Positions 13,277 through 25,781 of a stretch of 64,000 nt of DNA are shown piece after piece. Where the stretch lies: assembly GCA_964036155.1 (NCBI GenBank), contig OZ038423.1, forward strand, positions 45,275,249 to 45,339,248, given 5' to 3'. The notes beneath the pieces were generated by a model, which saw only the letters and a program-made list of their open reading frames with translations, made no database searches and was not told the DNA's origin. This DNA is from Diploscapter coronatus (taxonomy: Eukaryota > Nematoda > Chromadorea > Rhabditida > Rhabditidae). Made by a program: the position numbers and the translations under genes. Position 1 is the stretch's first letter. The number at the start of each line of letters is the position of its first letter.

Positions 13277-14429
13277 CGTGAGATAAATTTCTTAAATCTA
13301 GTAAACTACTCCGGCATCTCTACTTCAGCGTCTAGAGAATTTCCCTTATTCAATCCTCAATATACGAAACGCGGTGTTACTTGTTTACTTTGAGAGTTAA
13401 TTAGCCAATTAACCTATTTAATTGAAACTGATTATCATCGTCCTATTATCTCAAATTCATATGCATACAGGCTCTCTACGCTTAGTCCTAATTCCTCCAC
13501 TCCACACCTTGTATTCGGCAATCCTACTTTGTTCTTCTAGTGAACTTTTCAGGTAATTTGTAAAGTGGTGCATTTCCGAGTTTTTATTTTTACAAATCAC
13601 CTTTTTCTACTGTCAAGTTGTGCACAGGTGCCTTCGCGGTTAGTTGCCTTTTCAGATGCAATTTTATTCTTTGAAAATTTTATTATTTTTTAATTGTTGA
13701 CCAATTTCCTCGTCGAACCTAATTTTCAGAATAATCTGTACTCTGTACCATAGATTTCTAATCTAGTTAATTCTAGACGTTTTTCTGCAATTTTGACTGC
13801 GAGTACTTATTTTTCTTGATTTGCTATTGGAAACAGGTACTCGCTGTCTAAGTTTTCCTGGTTTATCTTTGTTGGCGCTTACCTCAGACGGGTCGTCCCT
13901 CAATTCGGAGTGAATTTTTTATTCGTTTGGTTGAATTTTTACGCTACGCACATCGGTGTATCCACGTCTTCCGGCCACATTCCGGACAGGCAGAAATTTT
14001 ATCCATTTTCCGAATAAATGTTTATCGTTCTACACTATTTTTTAATCATAATTCAACTACAATTTACATTTAGTGACGTTATAAATTTGAATTTTCAAGC
14101 TTTTTGATCCACAAAATGGTATAGCATTGGACCTAGGAAGAATTTTCGCGAGGCGAAAAGAAACTAGGGGATAGGTTGCAAGGGGCTTCTGACGATCGTC
14201 CTCCCTAGGTCTGGCTGGACAAGAATAAAGTCGAAAACGTGAAGTCTAAATATCAGCATGCATAATTTAATTAGATGCATGAAAATTAAAACGATTACCA
14301 TTAATATGCTCAGGTAAAGTCATCGAAGGGCCAATGAGAGTAATTATCTCTTTTTACGATTTGATGCAATGAAGTTGAAATTGAAAACGAGTTTTCACAC
14401 CATTATATAAAAGCATAAAATCATATTTA
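13277..14429. other. Intergenic region with gcy-28 3' UTR
   Basis: Non-coding AT-rich sequence after the gcy-28 stop. An AATAAA at about 14014 could serve as a poly(A) signal. No other gene or RNA was recognised before the inverted duplication starts near 14430. Confidence 0.45.
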
Positions 14430-14738
14430 GCAATTTGGCATATTGACTAGAAAAAAGACTGAATTTTTTTATTTTGTGTTTTGTGCTTAGATTTAGACAA
14501 ATTATTTATTTGAGAACTAGGCTTATCACAAACATATTTTATGGAATAATATTTTTAAAGATCATTTATTGAGGTTAGAAATTTGACATTCATTATGCAA
14601 TTGCAGCTATATTTTGATTCGATGATGGATGAATCTGATTATTACGATTATTGTCGTTGATCATGGACGTCAAGGGCTTCAGTCTATTGTTCCTTCTGAA
14701 GTTCATGTCAGCTGAATTCAGAACTACGCAATTAACAT

Positions 14739-17399
14739 CTAGAAATCAGTCATTTTTAATATTATAATTTCGTACATTTTCGAGAAATATTGCCTAATGG
14801 CTTGGCGTCGTTTCGGACTGGCAACTATAAACGAAAGTGGTACAGTTATGCACGACAAGCATGCGTCAAATACTCGTGAAAACATGAAAGCATTCCCATA
14901 TATCATGAAAATGTCATCCATGCTTGGCACTTAAAGTTTTGTTTCATTTTGAATATTTTAAATTATTACTATAATATAACCGTAATACTGAAAAGCTGAT
15001 CGTTGATATCTAAATTAATTTTTACGATTATTTTTGTATATGAAATAATTATATAATTTCAAACGTCGTAAATCAAATCACTCAATAGAAAAACGAATTT
15101 AGTTGTACTGGCAGTAACCCCTATCCACAAAATGGGTGTATGTCACTGCGCACCAAATATTTTGATGCGCAGTGACCATTCCCCGTTTATTATCTTCGGA
15201 TTCAAGTGTTCCTTAAATCTTTTTTCTCGCTGATTTCAATCTCAATACATCATCATTTCTTCGACAATGTTATAATCACGATGAATTAGAGTTGAATTGA
15301 CATTTATAAAAACCCAATTAAAAAGTTAAGCCTTAAAGAGTATCCCGGATCGGGTTTTGCATCCTGTCCCTGTGATTTCCGAGTTTAACAGCCAAAGAGA
15401 TCAAATAAACCAATTGTGTTAATTTACTTACATACTGCACGAATAAAGGTAACATGGTGTATAATATTCTTCGATTATCAGATTTATGTTGAGGATTTGT
15501 CGATATTCTTGCCAAAGCGCGAAATTTGAAATATAAAACAAAGTAGAGAAGCGAGGAAATGAGAGCCAGAATATCCAGAGATGAGGATGATAACTAAATA
15601 TGCTGAATTATTATGCGATTTCTAATGCATCAAAAATAAATCAAATAGAGTGAAGTAACGTAAGAAAGGATTATCAGTGTCGAACAAAGTTCTTGGATAA
15701 TCCTCATTCTGTGTCGACATCAAAAATTCCGAAATCTGTACTCTGCACTGATTGAATTAGCTGAATTGGTGAAAACACATACACGTGGAAAACATGAAAT
15801 TGTGCTAAATTTCAGCCAAATCTGAAGAAGCGTAAGCGACTTTTCTAAACATTGACACAGAGATAGAGGATAGGTGACTCGAAACTTTTGTCTCCTATTG
15901 TATCATAACTAGAGGCTATGTAGTTTTTTTTTTCGAAAAACCAACGATACCATCATTTCGGATCCATTTATTACCCTATTTGATGTTTTGGTTTCATGAA
16001 ACTACCAACTAATTAACGATAATTGAAACGCTGAAAATTCATGCGGTCTCTCTTTTGAAAGAAGTAGACTTGGCCTCTCTAATCATAACACTTTACACAT
16101 GGTTAAGGTATTGAAAACGTGATATCTTCAACTTACAATTAGAATTAGTCCATATTCTAATTTTTGACTGAAAAATTTAAACATGACCATAATAATAAAA
16201 TTCACTAGATTTTGAATTATCGCAAACGACATAATGCAACGAATGATCCTTTTCAAATTATCCCTGCAATTTTCATTATATTAATAGTGTAAGTGATTTT
16301 TCACTCACTTGGTAAGCAGATTTGTTAGTCGTGGTGGTTCATACATGAGCACAAGTCGTTGGATAATAAGACAGATGCTAATCAATGCTACGGCTGAACT
16401 CACTATCGGAATCAAGAAGTGGAGGCAAATGATGAAATAACAAATCCATATGATAACTTGCACGATAGCGTATAAAGCTAGCAAACCATCAATCTGTAAT
16501 GATGAAATAGTTTTTTGCATATATGACGATATGATGAAATGAGAAAATGATAGTATGGCGTTTTAAATCGAGAGTATTTATGAAATAGTGTAGGCAATAA
16601 TCGAACGTCAAACGTTTCCAATTCAAGAACTCATTTCGTCATTTGCGAACTTCTTACCCAACTAATATCAGTAGAATTGTTCTTACGTAAATCTAAATTA
16701 CTTTTCTAAAAATCAGTGTACAGTGGCGGTCAAAAGTTTGGAACAATTGTGATTATGAATGTAGCCTGGTAGGACCAATAATTGTAGATAAATTTGAATG
16801 AAGACTGTCAGGAATTCTCAATACACAGAAAAGAATATTTGTACAAAGTTTCATTCTAATTAATCTGCAATTATGAGACACGCCAGTTTACATTCATAAT
16901 GATAATTTTTCAAAACTTTCAACCGCCACTGTATAGAGAATTTTAACGAATGCTAATTACCAGCCAAATAGAACACTAATACAGCCATAAAAAATGTGAC
17001 CAACGTTGTTAATGATAATGCAACTAACACAATAATAAGGTAATCTGCCAATCTTCTCATCTGATAATATATTGGATAATAAGGTGCCTATAATCAATAA
17101 TTTTATAATATTTGTCAAATAAGTCAAATTACTTCCTTTAATTCCAATAACTCACTGTCGGAAATTCTTAACAGTAGATTAGGTATAATAGTTGAAAAAA
17201 TACATATAATTAAGACAATAATAAACACAAAGTAAAGATCTCCAGACTGTTTATTGAGTTCAATACCATCTAACACTGAAAAATCGTATTTTAATTAAGA
17301 CTCTACAAAATGTTTCATATAGTGATATTATTACAGAGAGATTTTTTATTCCTTAAATTAACATATCTTACTGAGATTATTATATCCTTCCATTTTCAT
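14739..17399 (-). pseudogene. Seven-transmembrane nematode chemoreceptor, copy A (decayed or nearly intact)
   Basis: Exons on the minus strand: 17372-17399 (ATG), 17133-17275, 16961-17087, 16309-16477, 16137-16263, 15432-15593, and a last exon ending at stop 14739. The product has hydrophobic segments in order: LYFVFIIVLIICIFSTII, LADYLIIVLVALSLTTLV, IIWICYFIICLHFLI, a fourth after KDNLKRIIRC, SLDILALISSLLYFVLYF, ILYTMLPLFVQ, and a seventh after MIYGNAFMFSR ending in SPKRRQAIRQYF. That tail is typical of nematode Sr receptors; I cannot name the subfamily. Splice phases agree through the sixth exon. Just before the seventh segment an in-frame TAA lies at 14931-14933, where copy B reads GAA, so the reading frame appears interrupted unless that exon starts later. 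Function was presumably chemosensory. Confidence 0.6.
16721..16931. mobile_element. Tc1/mariner-like MITE, 211 bp
   Basis: Starts CAGTGGCGGTCAAAAGTTT and ends with the near-complement AAACTTTCAACCGCCACTG, flanked by TA on both sides, as expected for Tc1/mariner insertions. It lies in the intron between the second and third transmembrane exons of chemoreceptor copy A. A 719-bp relative with the same ends occupies the matching intron of copy B (53214-53932). Confidence 0.75.
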
Positions 17400-17640
17400 A
17401 GGTAAAATAATTGAAAAATTAGAAAATTTTATAAGTACCAATAGAGTCGAAATTTATCGCGCTTTGTCTGATACATTCTAGAAAGACTTCAAGTTATATA
17501 CTTCAATCGACAGGTGAATTAGAACGGCATTAGAAACAAAATCTATTTATTCCATTCTCATCGTCTTGATGCAAGTAAAATATCATCGACTTTAGAATTC
17601 CGTTAATATTTAACGAAAAGATATTTATTATTATGAAATC

Positions 17641-17811
17641 TGGGAAGGTAGATACTGTACTTTTTGCAGCTCGCTTTTGCACGAGCCACACCTCTTTCCT
17701 TCTCCCTTTTCGTTGTTATCTCTTTCGTCTCTTCAGTGTGTCCACTATTTTTGGGGGTTGAACCTAGGAGAAAAGAGATGCAAAAAGTATGCAGTGTCTA
17801 CTTCCTCAGTC
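17641..17811. mobile_element. Terminal-inverted-repeat element, about 170 bp (copy in arm A)
   Basis: The ends GGAAGGTAGATACTGTACTT and AGTATGCAGTGTCTACTTCC are imperfect inverted repeats around a short non-coding core. The same element is at 52350-52511 in arm B, so it inserted before the arms were duplicated. Class unknown. Confidence 0.5.
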
Positions 17812-18584
17812 TATAATATGTATTGAAAATGCTGTGTTTCCTAACTCTTGCTCTCCACTATGAGAAGCGAATGTTTTCCAGAAATGAGTATTCACCAGAC
17901 TTTTCATCTAATATTATCATCGTCAAATATCAAATATACGTTAGTTGATAATAAGTTTTCAGAAAAAAACTGAAGATAACAATAATTTTACCCTTTATCA
18001 ATAAAACTTGTAATGAGTGAAAGGTACGATCTGATATTTAATGAATATGCGGTTATTTGGTAGTCGTTTGAAATATTCACTAAAGAAAAATCTATCATTT
18101 TTATTGTGTGTTTGTGCTTAGATTTACAGACAAGTTATTTATTATTTATGAAAAGCAGTATTTTTCACAGAATATCATATGAGCTGATATTTTATATTCT
18201 AAATATCGTTTATACAGGTGCAGAAACGTAAAACAGGGAAATTCAAGTTAAAAATAACTTTACTAGCAAATGAAATTGATATTCTAAATAGACTAATATA
18301 CGAAAAATGTCATTGCACGTCGAAGATACTATTTTAATGTGATGTTGGTAGATTCTGATTTTTATTGTTATTTCTTCTGAAATAAAACATAAAAGCTACA
18401 ATAATTATTTCACGTTAAATTGAAAATTTGAAGTTTGATTATTAAACTTTGTTGTTGATTATAGAATCTAATCACGAAAATAGCAGAACATAAACGATAC
18501 GATTCTTCGTGATTTTATCTGAAAGATAAGTAAGTGCAAAGATGAAAATGTTAGAGCATGCATGGCTATGAACGTTTCTTTTTG

Positions 18585-19180
18585 ATTTTGAGCTATTCAT
18601 TCATTAATAAATACATAATTTATTATCCATTTCAAATTTCAAATAAAATGAGCATAATATATCGAGATTTTCAGATTAATTGTTGTTCGTCGCTCAGTTA
18701 TCCCTTGCAGGATATCCAGGAAGTACCACGAGGAGGTAGACGAACATCACTTCCCGCCACACAATCACACACACACACACACACACACACCTGAAAACTC
18801 AAATACTGATATTTAATAAATTTCTAGTGACAGTATTTCGAAGGGCATTTTTTAATTAAATAGAATGTGATAAATTGAACTTTACCTTCCTCTTCATTTC
18901 CTCAGCCTTCGGAACCTGCTTTTCCAAACTCGTCAATCGCTTGAGAGCCCGCTCGCACATCTTTTCATTCAAAGTCAGCTTGCCATTTTCATCTGTGTCT
19001 GGAGGGTCGGCCATCAGCGCTTTCTTCATGGCGGTTTTCGGCGGAATTCCCCTGATCCTTGTCTGAAGTTAAATCTTTTTAAAAGATCCATCTATTTTCT
19101 TACAATCAGATCTTCTTTCCATTCCTCGGGAAGCCACTGCAGAACGGCGTATGGATCATCGAAAACTGCGCGCGACGTCG
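18585..19180. repeat. Direct duplication, copy 1 (partner 63418-64000)
   Basis: About 0.6 kb is shared in the same orientation with 63418-64000, where the window ends; the true length may be greater. It covers the 3' part of the zinc-finger-like gene plus downstream sequence. Shared landmarks include TTGTTGTTCGTCGCTCAGTT and the coding run around KALMADPPDTDEN. The copies are about 44.8 kb apart. Confidence 0.85.
18766..18790. repeat. (AC)12 microsatellite at a possible splice acceptor
   Basis: A 25-nt AC/GT run lies directly downstream (minus strand) of a TTTTCAG acceptor in the zinc-finger-like gene. In the duplicate at 63590-63604 the corresponding run is 15 nt with one interruption, a 10-nt difference that changes the frame of any exon starting there. 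Confidence 0.85.
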
Positions 19181-20061
19181 AGAACATGTAGTCCGCGGGG
19201 AACTCCTGAAAGAATATGGTGTTTTGTGATCGATCTACTGCAAAATACCGTCAGGTGGTCGGTGCGTTTGCGATTTGGGTGGCCTCGGCAGCGTCTGGGG
19301 ATTGTGCTTGAGTTGGTTTCAAAACCGCAATCATCGCAGGTGTATCGTCTGACGCCATAGAGCTTCTCGTAGTGGCCAAAGAAGTGATCCAGGATGCACT
19401 AAATTTTGACCAAAATGAGCCGATGCTAGTCAATTATTTCGGGTAGTTTTTACCCGCGAAAAAAATTCATTTTTACATATTCGAAAACTTGTACAAGACG
19501 AGTTGAACCATGTAAAATTTATCAAAATTGTCGAATATTTTTGCCATTTTTAGACTTTGAAAAAGTACTACCACTAATCTAAAATTTGTATACATACTGT
19601 AGGCGTCTTGTAGACCGGTGAACTGCATGTGTGACACCGGATGTTCCCGCCTTCGTCGACACTCGGCGCCTCGGTCTTCTTCACTTCATCGTCGCTTTCC
19701 TCGACGTCCTAAATTGTTTGTTTGCTTGTTTTTTTTATTTAAATTGAAATTTATCTTACCTGGGGAATTGGAACTGGACAGGGTTTTGCGCTGGCCTTCG
19801 CCTTTGCTGTCAGGGCTGCGATCCTCCGTTGTTCGGCCGAGACTGATCGGATCAGCTCCTTGTGATTGTCTCGCCAGGCAGGGGGCATCTTCTCCAAGAC
19901 CCAATGCCGATCCTCGAACATGTATTCGGAGGTCCGCATGACGTCCTCTTCGTTCCAATACTAAAAAAATTATTAATTTGATGAAAGTGACAATGATTTA
20001 CCGGCAGCAGATCCTTGTACGCTGTTTTGTCCTGATGTTTAGAGCGACAGTGGTTCACCAT
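18856..20061 (-). CDS. Putative zinc-binding protein of unknown function, copy 1 (276 aa model)
   Basis: Exons (minus strand): 20002-20061, 19760-19960, 19598-19708, 19249-19398, 19104-19205, 18886-19062. The last either runs on to a stop at 18856 (ending KVKFNLSHSI) or splices to an exon at 18698-18790. The middle carries CHTCSS and YTCDDCGFETNSS followed by RRCRGHP. These Cys/His pairs look like a zinc-binding module, though not a textbook C2H2 finger. Two related blocks flank it: SEYMFEDRHWVLEKMPPAWR near the N-terminus and ADYMFSTSRAVF...LQWLPEEWKED after it, suggesting an internal duplication. The C-terminal part is charged and probably helical. I do not recognise the family. It is divergent from sec-8, with 219 bp between the starts. 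Confidence 0.7.
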
Positions 20062-20280
20062 CAAACTTTTCCTTGGGTTTATTGATTTTATAGTAAGATT
20101 CTAATTAGAATATGGGGTGGAGGTACGGTAGCACATTCAAAGGCGGACTGAGGTGAAGCGATAGTGAGTGCTGGGTAAAGGCCGTCCGCCTCTTTTTATG
20201 CCTTTGCTCTCCGCTTTTCGCGAAATCTCTCGTTTTTGTTGGTTCCTCTGAAACTTTAATCGACTTTTTCCAGATGAACT
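20062..20280. promoter_or_regulatory. Shared divergent promoter region, zinc-finger-like gene / sec-8
   Basis: Only 219 bp separate the two start codons on opposite strands, so both promoters must lie here or overlap the genes. A TTTTTCCAG ending at 20273 is a good trans-splice acceptor for sec-8, 7 nt before its ATG. The first ATG after that acceptor (20274) opens a 4-codon reading frame that overlaps the sec-8 start. Confidence 0.5.
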
Positions 20281-23200
20281 ATGTCTGACGGGTCAAGACC
20301 GACTCCGACGCGACGGAACTACCGCCCAGCGGCCGGAGGCCCCAACTCTGGGATGTCTGGGGGTCACCAGGTAGGGAAATTGCAAAATTCCTGGACTAGA
20401 GTTTAAAAACCTTAATTTTTGGCTCTAGAATACGAGAATTTAAAAGGCCCGGGATGAAGATAGCATTTTTAGACCGGGTTTCTGATCGACATCGTCTCGA
20501 AGATCACGAATACCGCGTCGGAAGATCAAAAGGAATTCGAAGTCACCAGGTACCAAGTTAAAAGAAAGCAATTAAAATTAAAACTGTTTAAACCCGGAGT
20601 TGAAAGCAATTGTTTGCTTTAAATTGGATTTCATTTCAGATTGGAAAGGGCTTTCAAAGAATCGTCGGAACGAATTGGTCGACTCGTGAAAAACCACCAA
20701 CAGGACGTCGAACAGTGCGTAGATTCGTTCAGAGAGGTTTCGACTAGGGTCACGAGTGAGTCACTAAACATTATAATGTTTACAAGGGTGCTTTTCCAAT
20801 TTTTTTTTATAAAAAAGGATAACAAATAAAATATCCGAACTTCCAGACTGTCGCGAGCGTTTGACGAACGTCCGAAATGCCCTGTTCAACTGCAAAAAAC
20901 TGCTGGAGAATCGGAGAGACGATCTCAGGTACTATAATCACAAATAAGTCAAACTAGGAGGTCAGAATATGTTTGGACATTCACTTGATTTGAAATTGAA
21001 ATGAAAAATATAGTCGATTTTCAACTACCTCCGTATTTCCTCTATTAGAAGTCCCTCTCAAAGGGTTATCGGAAATAGAAACCCCGGGGCTTATTTTTGC
21101 GAGAAAAAACCTCGTTATTTTAGAAAACTTTGGGTCGAAAACGCCGAGCAAAAGCACATTTGCGACATCTACGCTCAACTAGAAAAGCTAAAAGAGGCCC
21201 CCGCGAAAATCGAGCAGGAAATCTCAAAGGCCAATTTTCAAGAGGCCGCCAACGCAGTTTCTTCATCCTTGGAGCTGGTCGACGGGAAATTCAAGGTAGC
21301 TTAAAGAAAAATCAAAAGATAGTGAGATTTTTATGCTGTTTTTGGGAATAAAATGCTTCCGATTTCATTTCTTCTTTCAATGATGAACATTTTGTTCTCC
21401 GATTATGAGGAAAATGTTCCCAGCTTCATTTTCTAACCTTTCAGATAATCGAGGGCCTGAGTGGACTGCGGATCACAATTCTGGAACTTTCCGATGTGTT
21501 GCTCTCGAAGATCATCGATGAAATCGTCAAACTCGTAGTGGTCGACCCGTTCGAGTCGAAAATGTTCGACCTGATCCGCGGGCTGCCCGAGTTGAAAATC
21601 CAGGAAAACGAGCTGTGTGCTCAACTTTACAAAAAGGTCGGGTTTTTGAAAAAATAGGCATATTTTGAAAAAAAACAAGTATTTTTAATTTTAAACAGAC
21701 TTTCTAAATAAAAGTTTTTAAGGGGAATATCTGTGACAAAATTAGAGTTTTTCAGATGTCATCGCCGCCCCCGACTGAGTCCTTAGCCTCGAGATTGTCC
21801 AGAATGGTCGCAGCAATCATCGAGCTGAAAAGAGAAGATGTGGATTTGAATACAGTGGCTTCGCTGGCGAGAAGTCAGATCGAGAAACAGGTAAAATATT
21901 CCGAAAATATTTTACCTTTAGGCTAAATTTATTTTAAAGTTGGTCTTGATCTTGAGATAAATTTAGATTTGAGTTAAACTTGATTTTATATAAAATTTTA
22001 TTTTAAGATCAAATTTATTGTATCGGTCAAATTAAGTGAGTTTGGGTTAAAAAGCGTCTTACGGGAAATGCGCAGAGGGAGGCTAAAGCGCCGAGAAAGA
22101 GTCAGCGTGGGACAATGGAAAGAGTGGTATGCAATTTCCTGTGTCACTCGCCTTTTCTCGCTATTTTTTGACACACGAATTTTCACCTAATTTGATTGAA
22201 ACAATAATTCTGAGTTTAAAATTAGGAATTTGTGATTATTTCAGGTGGCTGCTTCTGTTCAATTAATGAGGGTCCGAGCTAGCTGTGATCAAATTGAGGG
22301 AGATTCAACTCACTTGGCCCAGCTTATGCAGATGGTGGGATTTTTTTCTTTTTAATTTTTTATTAATTTAAAAAAATTAAGATAGTAGCTCAACTAGAGG
22401 CGTCCCGTTCTGCCCACGCATTTCTGGATGAAATCGTCGCGACGTCCATTTCCAAGCCTAATATTCGAATTCTAACAGCGTTTTGGGAATCGATTCAGGC
22501 CGCTATTGAGGTGCGAAATATTTTTTTCAAACTAAATATAAGCTTCTTTCGAAAAATTCTTTCCTACTGTAGCTTTTTCTTTGCCATTTAAAAAAATAAA
22601 CATTATTTGAACTTTGGTTTTTATCAAGAAAAATGTCTTACTACAGCTTTTTCCTAAAGACAAACTCGTAGTGTATTTATCTATTTTCCGTTTTCAGAAA
22701 AAGATATTTTCAGACTCTGGTCTCGGACCATCTGGACATTTCCTCTACAGCCTCAGGAAGTTCATCTACAAAAGAGGCAATTGACTCTTCCGAGCAAATG
22801 CTCTTTCGGTTCGACGCGGCCGCCTTCGGAGGCGCTTCGAGTGTCGCACATTCTCAGGTTTTTCTTTATTTCTTTCAAATATTATGAAAATAACTTCTTT
22901 ATTTTGAAGATAATCAGTTTAACCATTTTCATCATTTTTAAAAATTGGATTTTAGGCGTCAAGAGTCGTTTGTTCCCCAACCCCGTACAACATCGTGCCG
23001 ATTTTCCCGCACCTCCGAAAAATCATCGATTCTGTGGAAAGTTCGACAGGGCAAAATCCTTGTCCTTTGAGAAGATACGTCCATAGCTTTGTCATGGAGA
23101 TGTTTGTCGATAGAGTCAGGTAAAATATAATCTTTTTAAATCCTATTTTTGCCTTCCTTCAAAAATCATAATTTGATGATTGGTCCTTAAAATGTTTTTC

Positions 23201-25318
23201 CTCGATTTTTGAAATAATATATTTTCAAAAATATTATTTTCGTCTTTTGAAGCAGCTTTCTATAGAGTTTTCTAATTTTATTTTTTACTAAAATTTATTA
23301 TCTTTACAAAATTTCCAGGAGAAACATGGAAGAGCGCATGGAACAAGCCACAAATAACCTATCTACTGACGTGCCAACCAACAACAACAAGATCCTGCCC
23401 TCCGCGGAGAAAATGTTCGAACTTTGCAAGGAAGTCCGCAACTTGATTGTCTCAATCGACATGTATGCCGAGAGATTCGTCGCATTATGGATCCTCTTCC
23501 TTCAGGAGTACTGCAGAAACATGCAAATGGCCTATGAAAAGGTGAATTTTTATTCTTTCAAACGCAATTTACATTTTTTCAAAGTAAGCAGCGCTAGTAT
23601 TGATTTTTCTAAACTTCAATAATGATTTTTACGCTAGAACGAGAGAAAATATTGATTTCAAAATTTTATCCTTCAGGTAACCCCAACCTCAACCGGAGAC
23701 GGGCGAAGGAAGAAAATCTCTGCGGCGTGGGTGGCCGATGAAGATATTTCCCGACTTCTGATGAGCCTTCCAAACTGGCAGCTAGCCGCGACTAGCATGA
23801 GCTACAGTAATTCGAATTGGACTTTTTGAAAAGTAGCTACAAGTTTCAGATCAACTCCCGGCAACCACACCCGCAACACCCGCGGTTGAAAGCGAGCGAG
23901 AAATCGGCGAACGAAACGAAAGAGAGTCCGAAATTCTGATTGGAAACCTCGGAACGCAAAAACGGATTGATAAAGCTGGTGAGTTTTTTGAAAAGGATAC
24001 CATTGAAAACGTTTAAGAGGCATCCTCCATAAATTCCATAAATGTTTAAAACTAGTATAATCTGTAATTTTCAGAGCTGATTTCCGACATGAGTGACGTG
24101 AAATCCCTGGCACTCTTGCACGAAAGTCTGCGATGGATAGCGGAGCAGGTTTTTGGAATTTCGAGCCGAAAAATCCAAAAATTCTTTTTCTTAGATTCGT
24201 CAATTGGTTCAAAGTCTGCCTTCCTTCCTGAGAAATCAGCTGAAATCGGTCAAACTACGGATCCACTCTAGTACGGGCGAAGAGAGTACAAATGTGGGAT
24301 TTTTCTTATCTTCTGAAATTTGAACAAAAATTGATATTTTCGGGATGATGTTTTACAAAATGTTCAAATTTGAATTTTCAGGTCGTAGCCCTGGACGCGA
24401 TAATGTCGTACGTGAAAAGACTCGAGTCGATTTCGGATTCCTGCCTTTTGATGCTCCACTTGGAATTGAGAGTCCATTGTTTCTACCACCTTCTGCCCTT
24501 AGCTACAGCAAACCGACCATCAAGCCATGACGAGGTTGATCCGGAGGTCCGAATTTGTATTTTTCTTATTTTAAATTTTATCCTGAATATTTTTTCTCGA
24601 AAGGAATAATTTTTCAAATTCATTTTTCTTTATTTTTAGGTAGTCGAACTAGGTCGAGAGCTGCACGCTTTCAACAAACTACTTTTGGCAATTTTATCTC
24701 AGCCAAAATTACGGTACATTTTCGACGGTCTGGGACACTTGTGCGCGGCGATTTTCATACATTCGAGGTTATTTTTAACTTTTTGTAAAATTTTTATTAT
24801 AAAGTATTTTCAGCCAGCACATTCCTCGACTTTCTGAAGCCGGACGAAAAAGGGCCTGTCGAAATGTTTGGGGAGTTCAGCAGAGACTTTCTCAGATTAC
24901 GGCAAGAAGAGAGGCTGAGTTAGACAGAGCAAAGTAACTTTTATTTTTATTTTAAAATAAAATTTGTATTTTTAAGTTGTGATTTTTCAGATCCTTCTTC
25001 GAGCTTCTTACAAATGAACCGGATGATTTGTTGGGGGCGATGGCCGCTCACAGGGACAAATTCAGCCACATCGAACTCGGATACTTGCTGCATCTTTCTA
25101 TCAGGTTTGAAAATTGCCGCAAAATTAGCGATTACTGTAGATTTGATTGAATTTTATGATTTTTCTCGTTTTCTGAAACATTAGAGGGTTTTTTTTCTAA
25201 TTTCTAAAATAATTTTACTGTAATTTTCAGAAGCCACCCCATACTGGCGAGCCAACATGGCGCTCTGGAGAACCGCATGAACCAACTCAACGCTTTGCTC
25301 AGGAAAACTGCCGCTTAA
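20281..25318 (+). CDS. sec-8: Exocyst complex subunit Sec8 (EXOC4), 886 aa
   Basis: Subunit of the octameric exocyst, which tethers secretory vesicles to the plasma membrane. Exons: 20281-20370, 20473-20549, 20640-20755, 20847-20928, 21124-21295, 21445-21636, 21756-21890, 22245-22334, 22382-22510, 22714-22857, 22956-23119, 23319-23541, 23677-23806, 23850-23978, 24075-24148, 24195-24293, 24382-24546, 24640-24767, 24814-24933, 24991-25104, 25231-25318; all phases agree. The N-terminal coiled-coil core matches Sec8/EXOC4 closely in order and spacing: GFLIDIVSKI, VTNCRERLTNVRNALFNCKK, DDLRKLWVENAEQKHICD, and LVDGKFKIIEGLSGLRI. Length is close to the usual nematode protein. A Ser/Thr/Glu-rich patch near residues 555-600 is probably a linker. 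AATAAA lies at 25382. I see no sign of an operon with PPIP5K, 463 bp downstream. Confidence 0.92.
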
Positions 25319-25781
25319 ATGCAGGACGATGAAAAATTCTATTTATTGATTTTTATTCACCGAAAGTTAAAGAAGATTTGGAATAAATTATTTTTATCGA
25401 TTTTCTTCTTCAATATTTCTCATTTCTAATGCTTGAAGAGCACTGACAAGTATCGTCAACACTTGCATTTTGTGTTATTTTTGACAGGTCCAACTTGAAC
25501 AAAAATGTGAAAGAAAAATCTTCCTAAACTTTTCCTTGTTGTATTTTTTCAAGTTTTAGCCCTAGGAAATTTTCAAAACCACCCCCGCGTCCTACGTTTA
25601 GTCAATGTTCGGAAACTAAAGAACGAAAGATTCGATAATCCTCGTTTCCCCCTTTGCATGCCCTGTGATAAGAGCCTTAGTTTATAGTTTCCCTCCTTTC
25701 GGGGAGCTTATTTCGGCTGATAGTGAAGTTTGATGTTGGTTTTACAATCGAGTCTCAAATTTAGTTGGCCAGGTCACCGCG
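25319..25781. other. Intergenic region sec-8 to PPIP5K
   Basis: Holds the sec-8 poly(A) signal (25382) and the upstream region of PPIP5K. A TTTAG at about 25770 could be a trans-splice acceptor, about 12 nt before the PPIP5K ATG. The 463-bp gap is longer than usual within a nematode operon, so separate promoters are more likely. Confidence 0.45.

Larger units (their letters stand above)
14430..18490. repeat. Arm A of a large inverted duplication (partner 51640-56345)
   Basis: Read on the minus strand, this segment matches 51640-56345 read on the plus strand along most of its length, including the chemoreceptor exons, the introns and two embedded terminal-inverted-repeat elements. Examples are TTTGGCATATTGACTAGAAA near 14435 and its complement near 56320, and the stretch around 18320-18480 against 51640-51850. 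Divergence is clearly visible, so it is not recent. Boundaries were judged by eye and may be off by tens of bases. Confidence 0.8.

Noticed and set aside
16436..16520. Acceptor TTACAG just before ATTGATGGTTTG for the third transmembrane exon of chemoreceptor copy A
   Set aside because: It gives an immediate stop in the required phase in both copies; the next AG (TTTGCTAG) restores the frame and was used instead.
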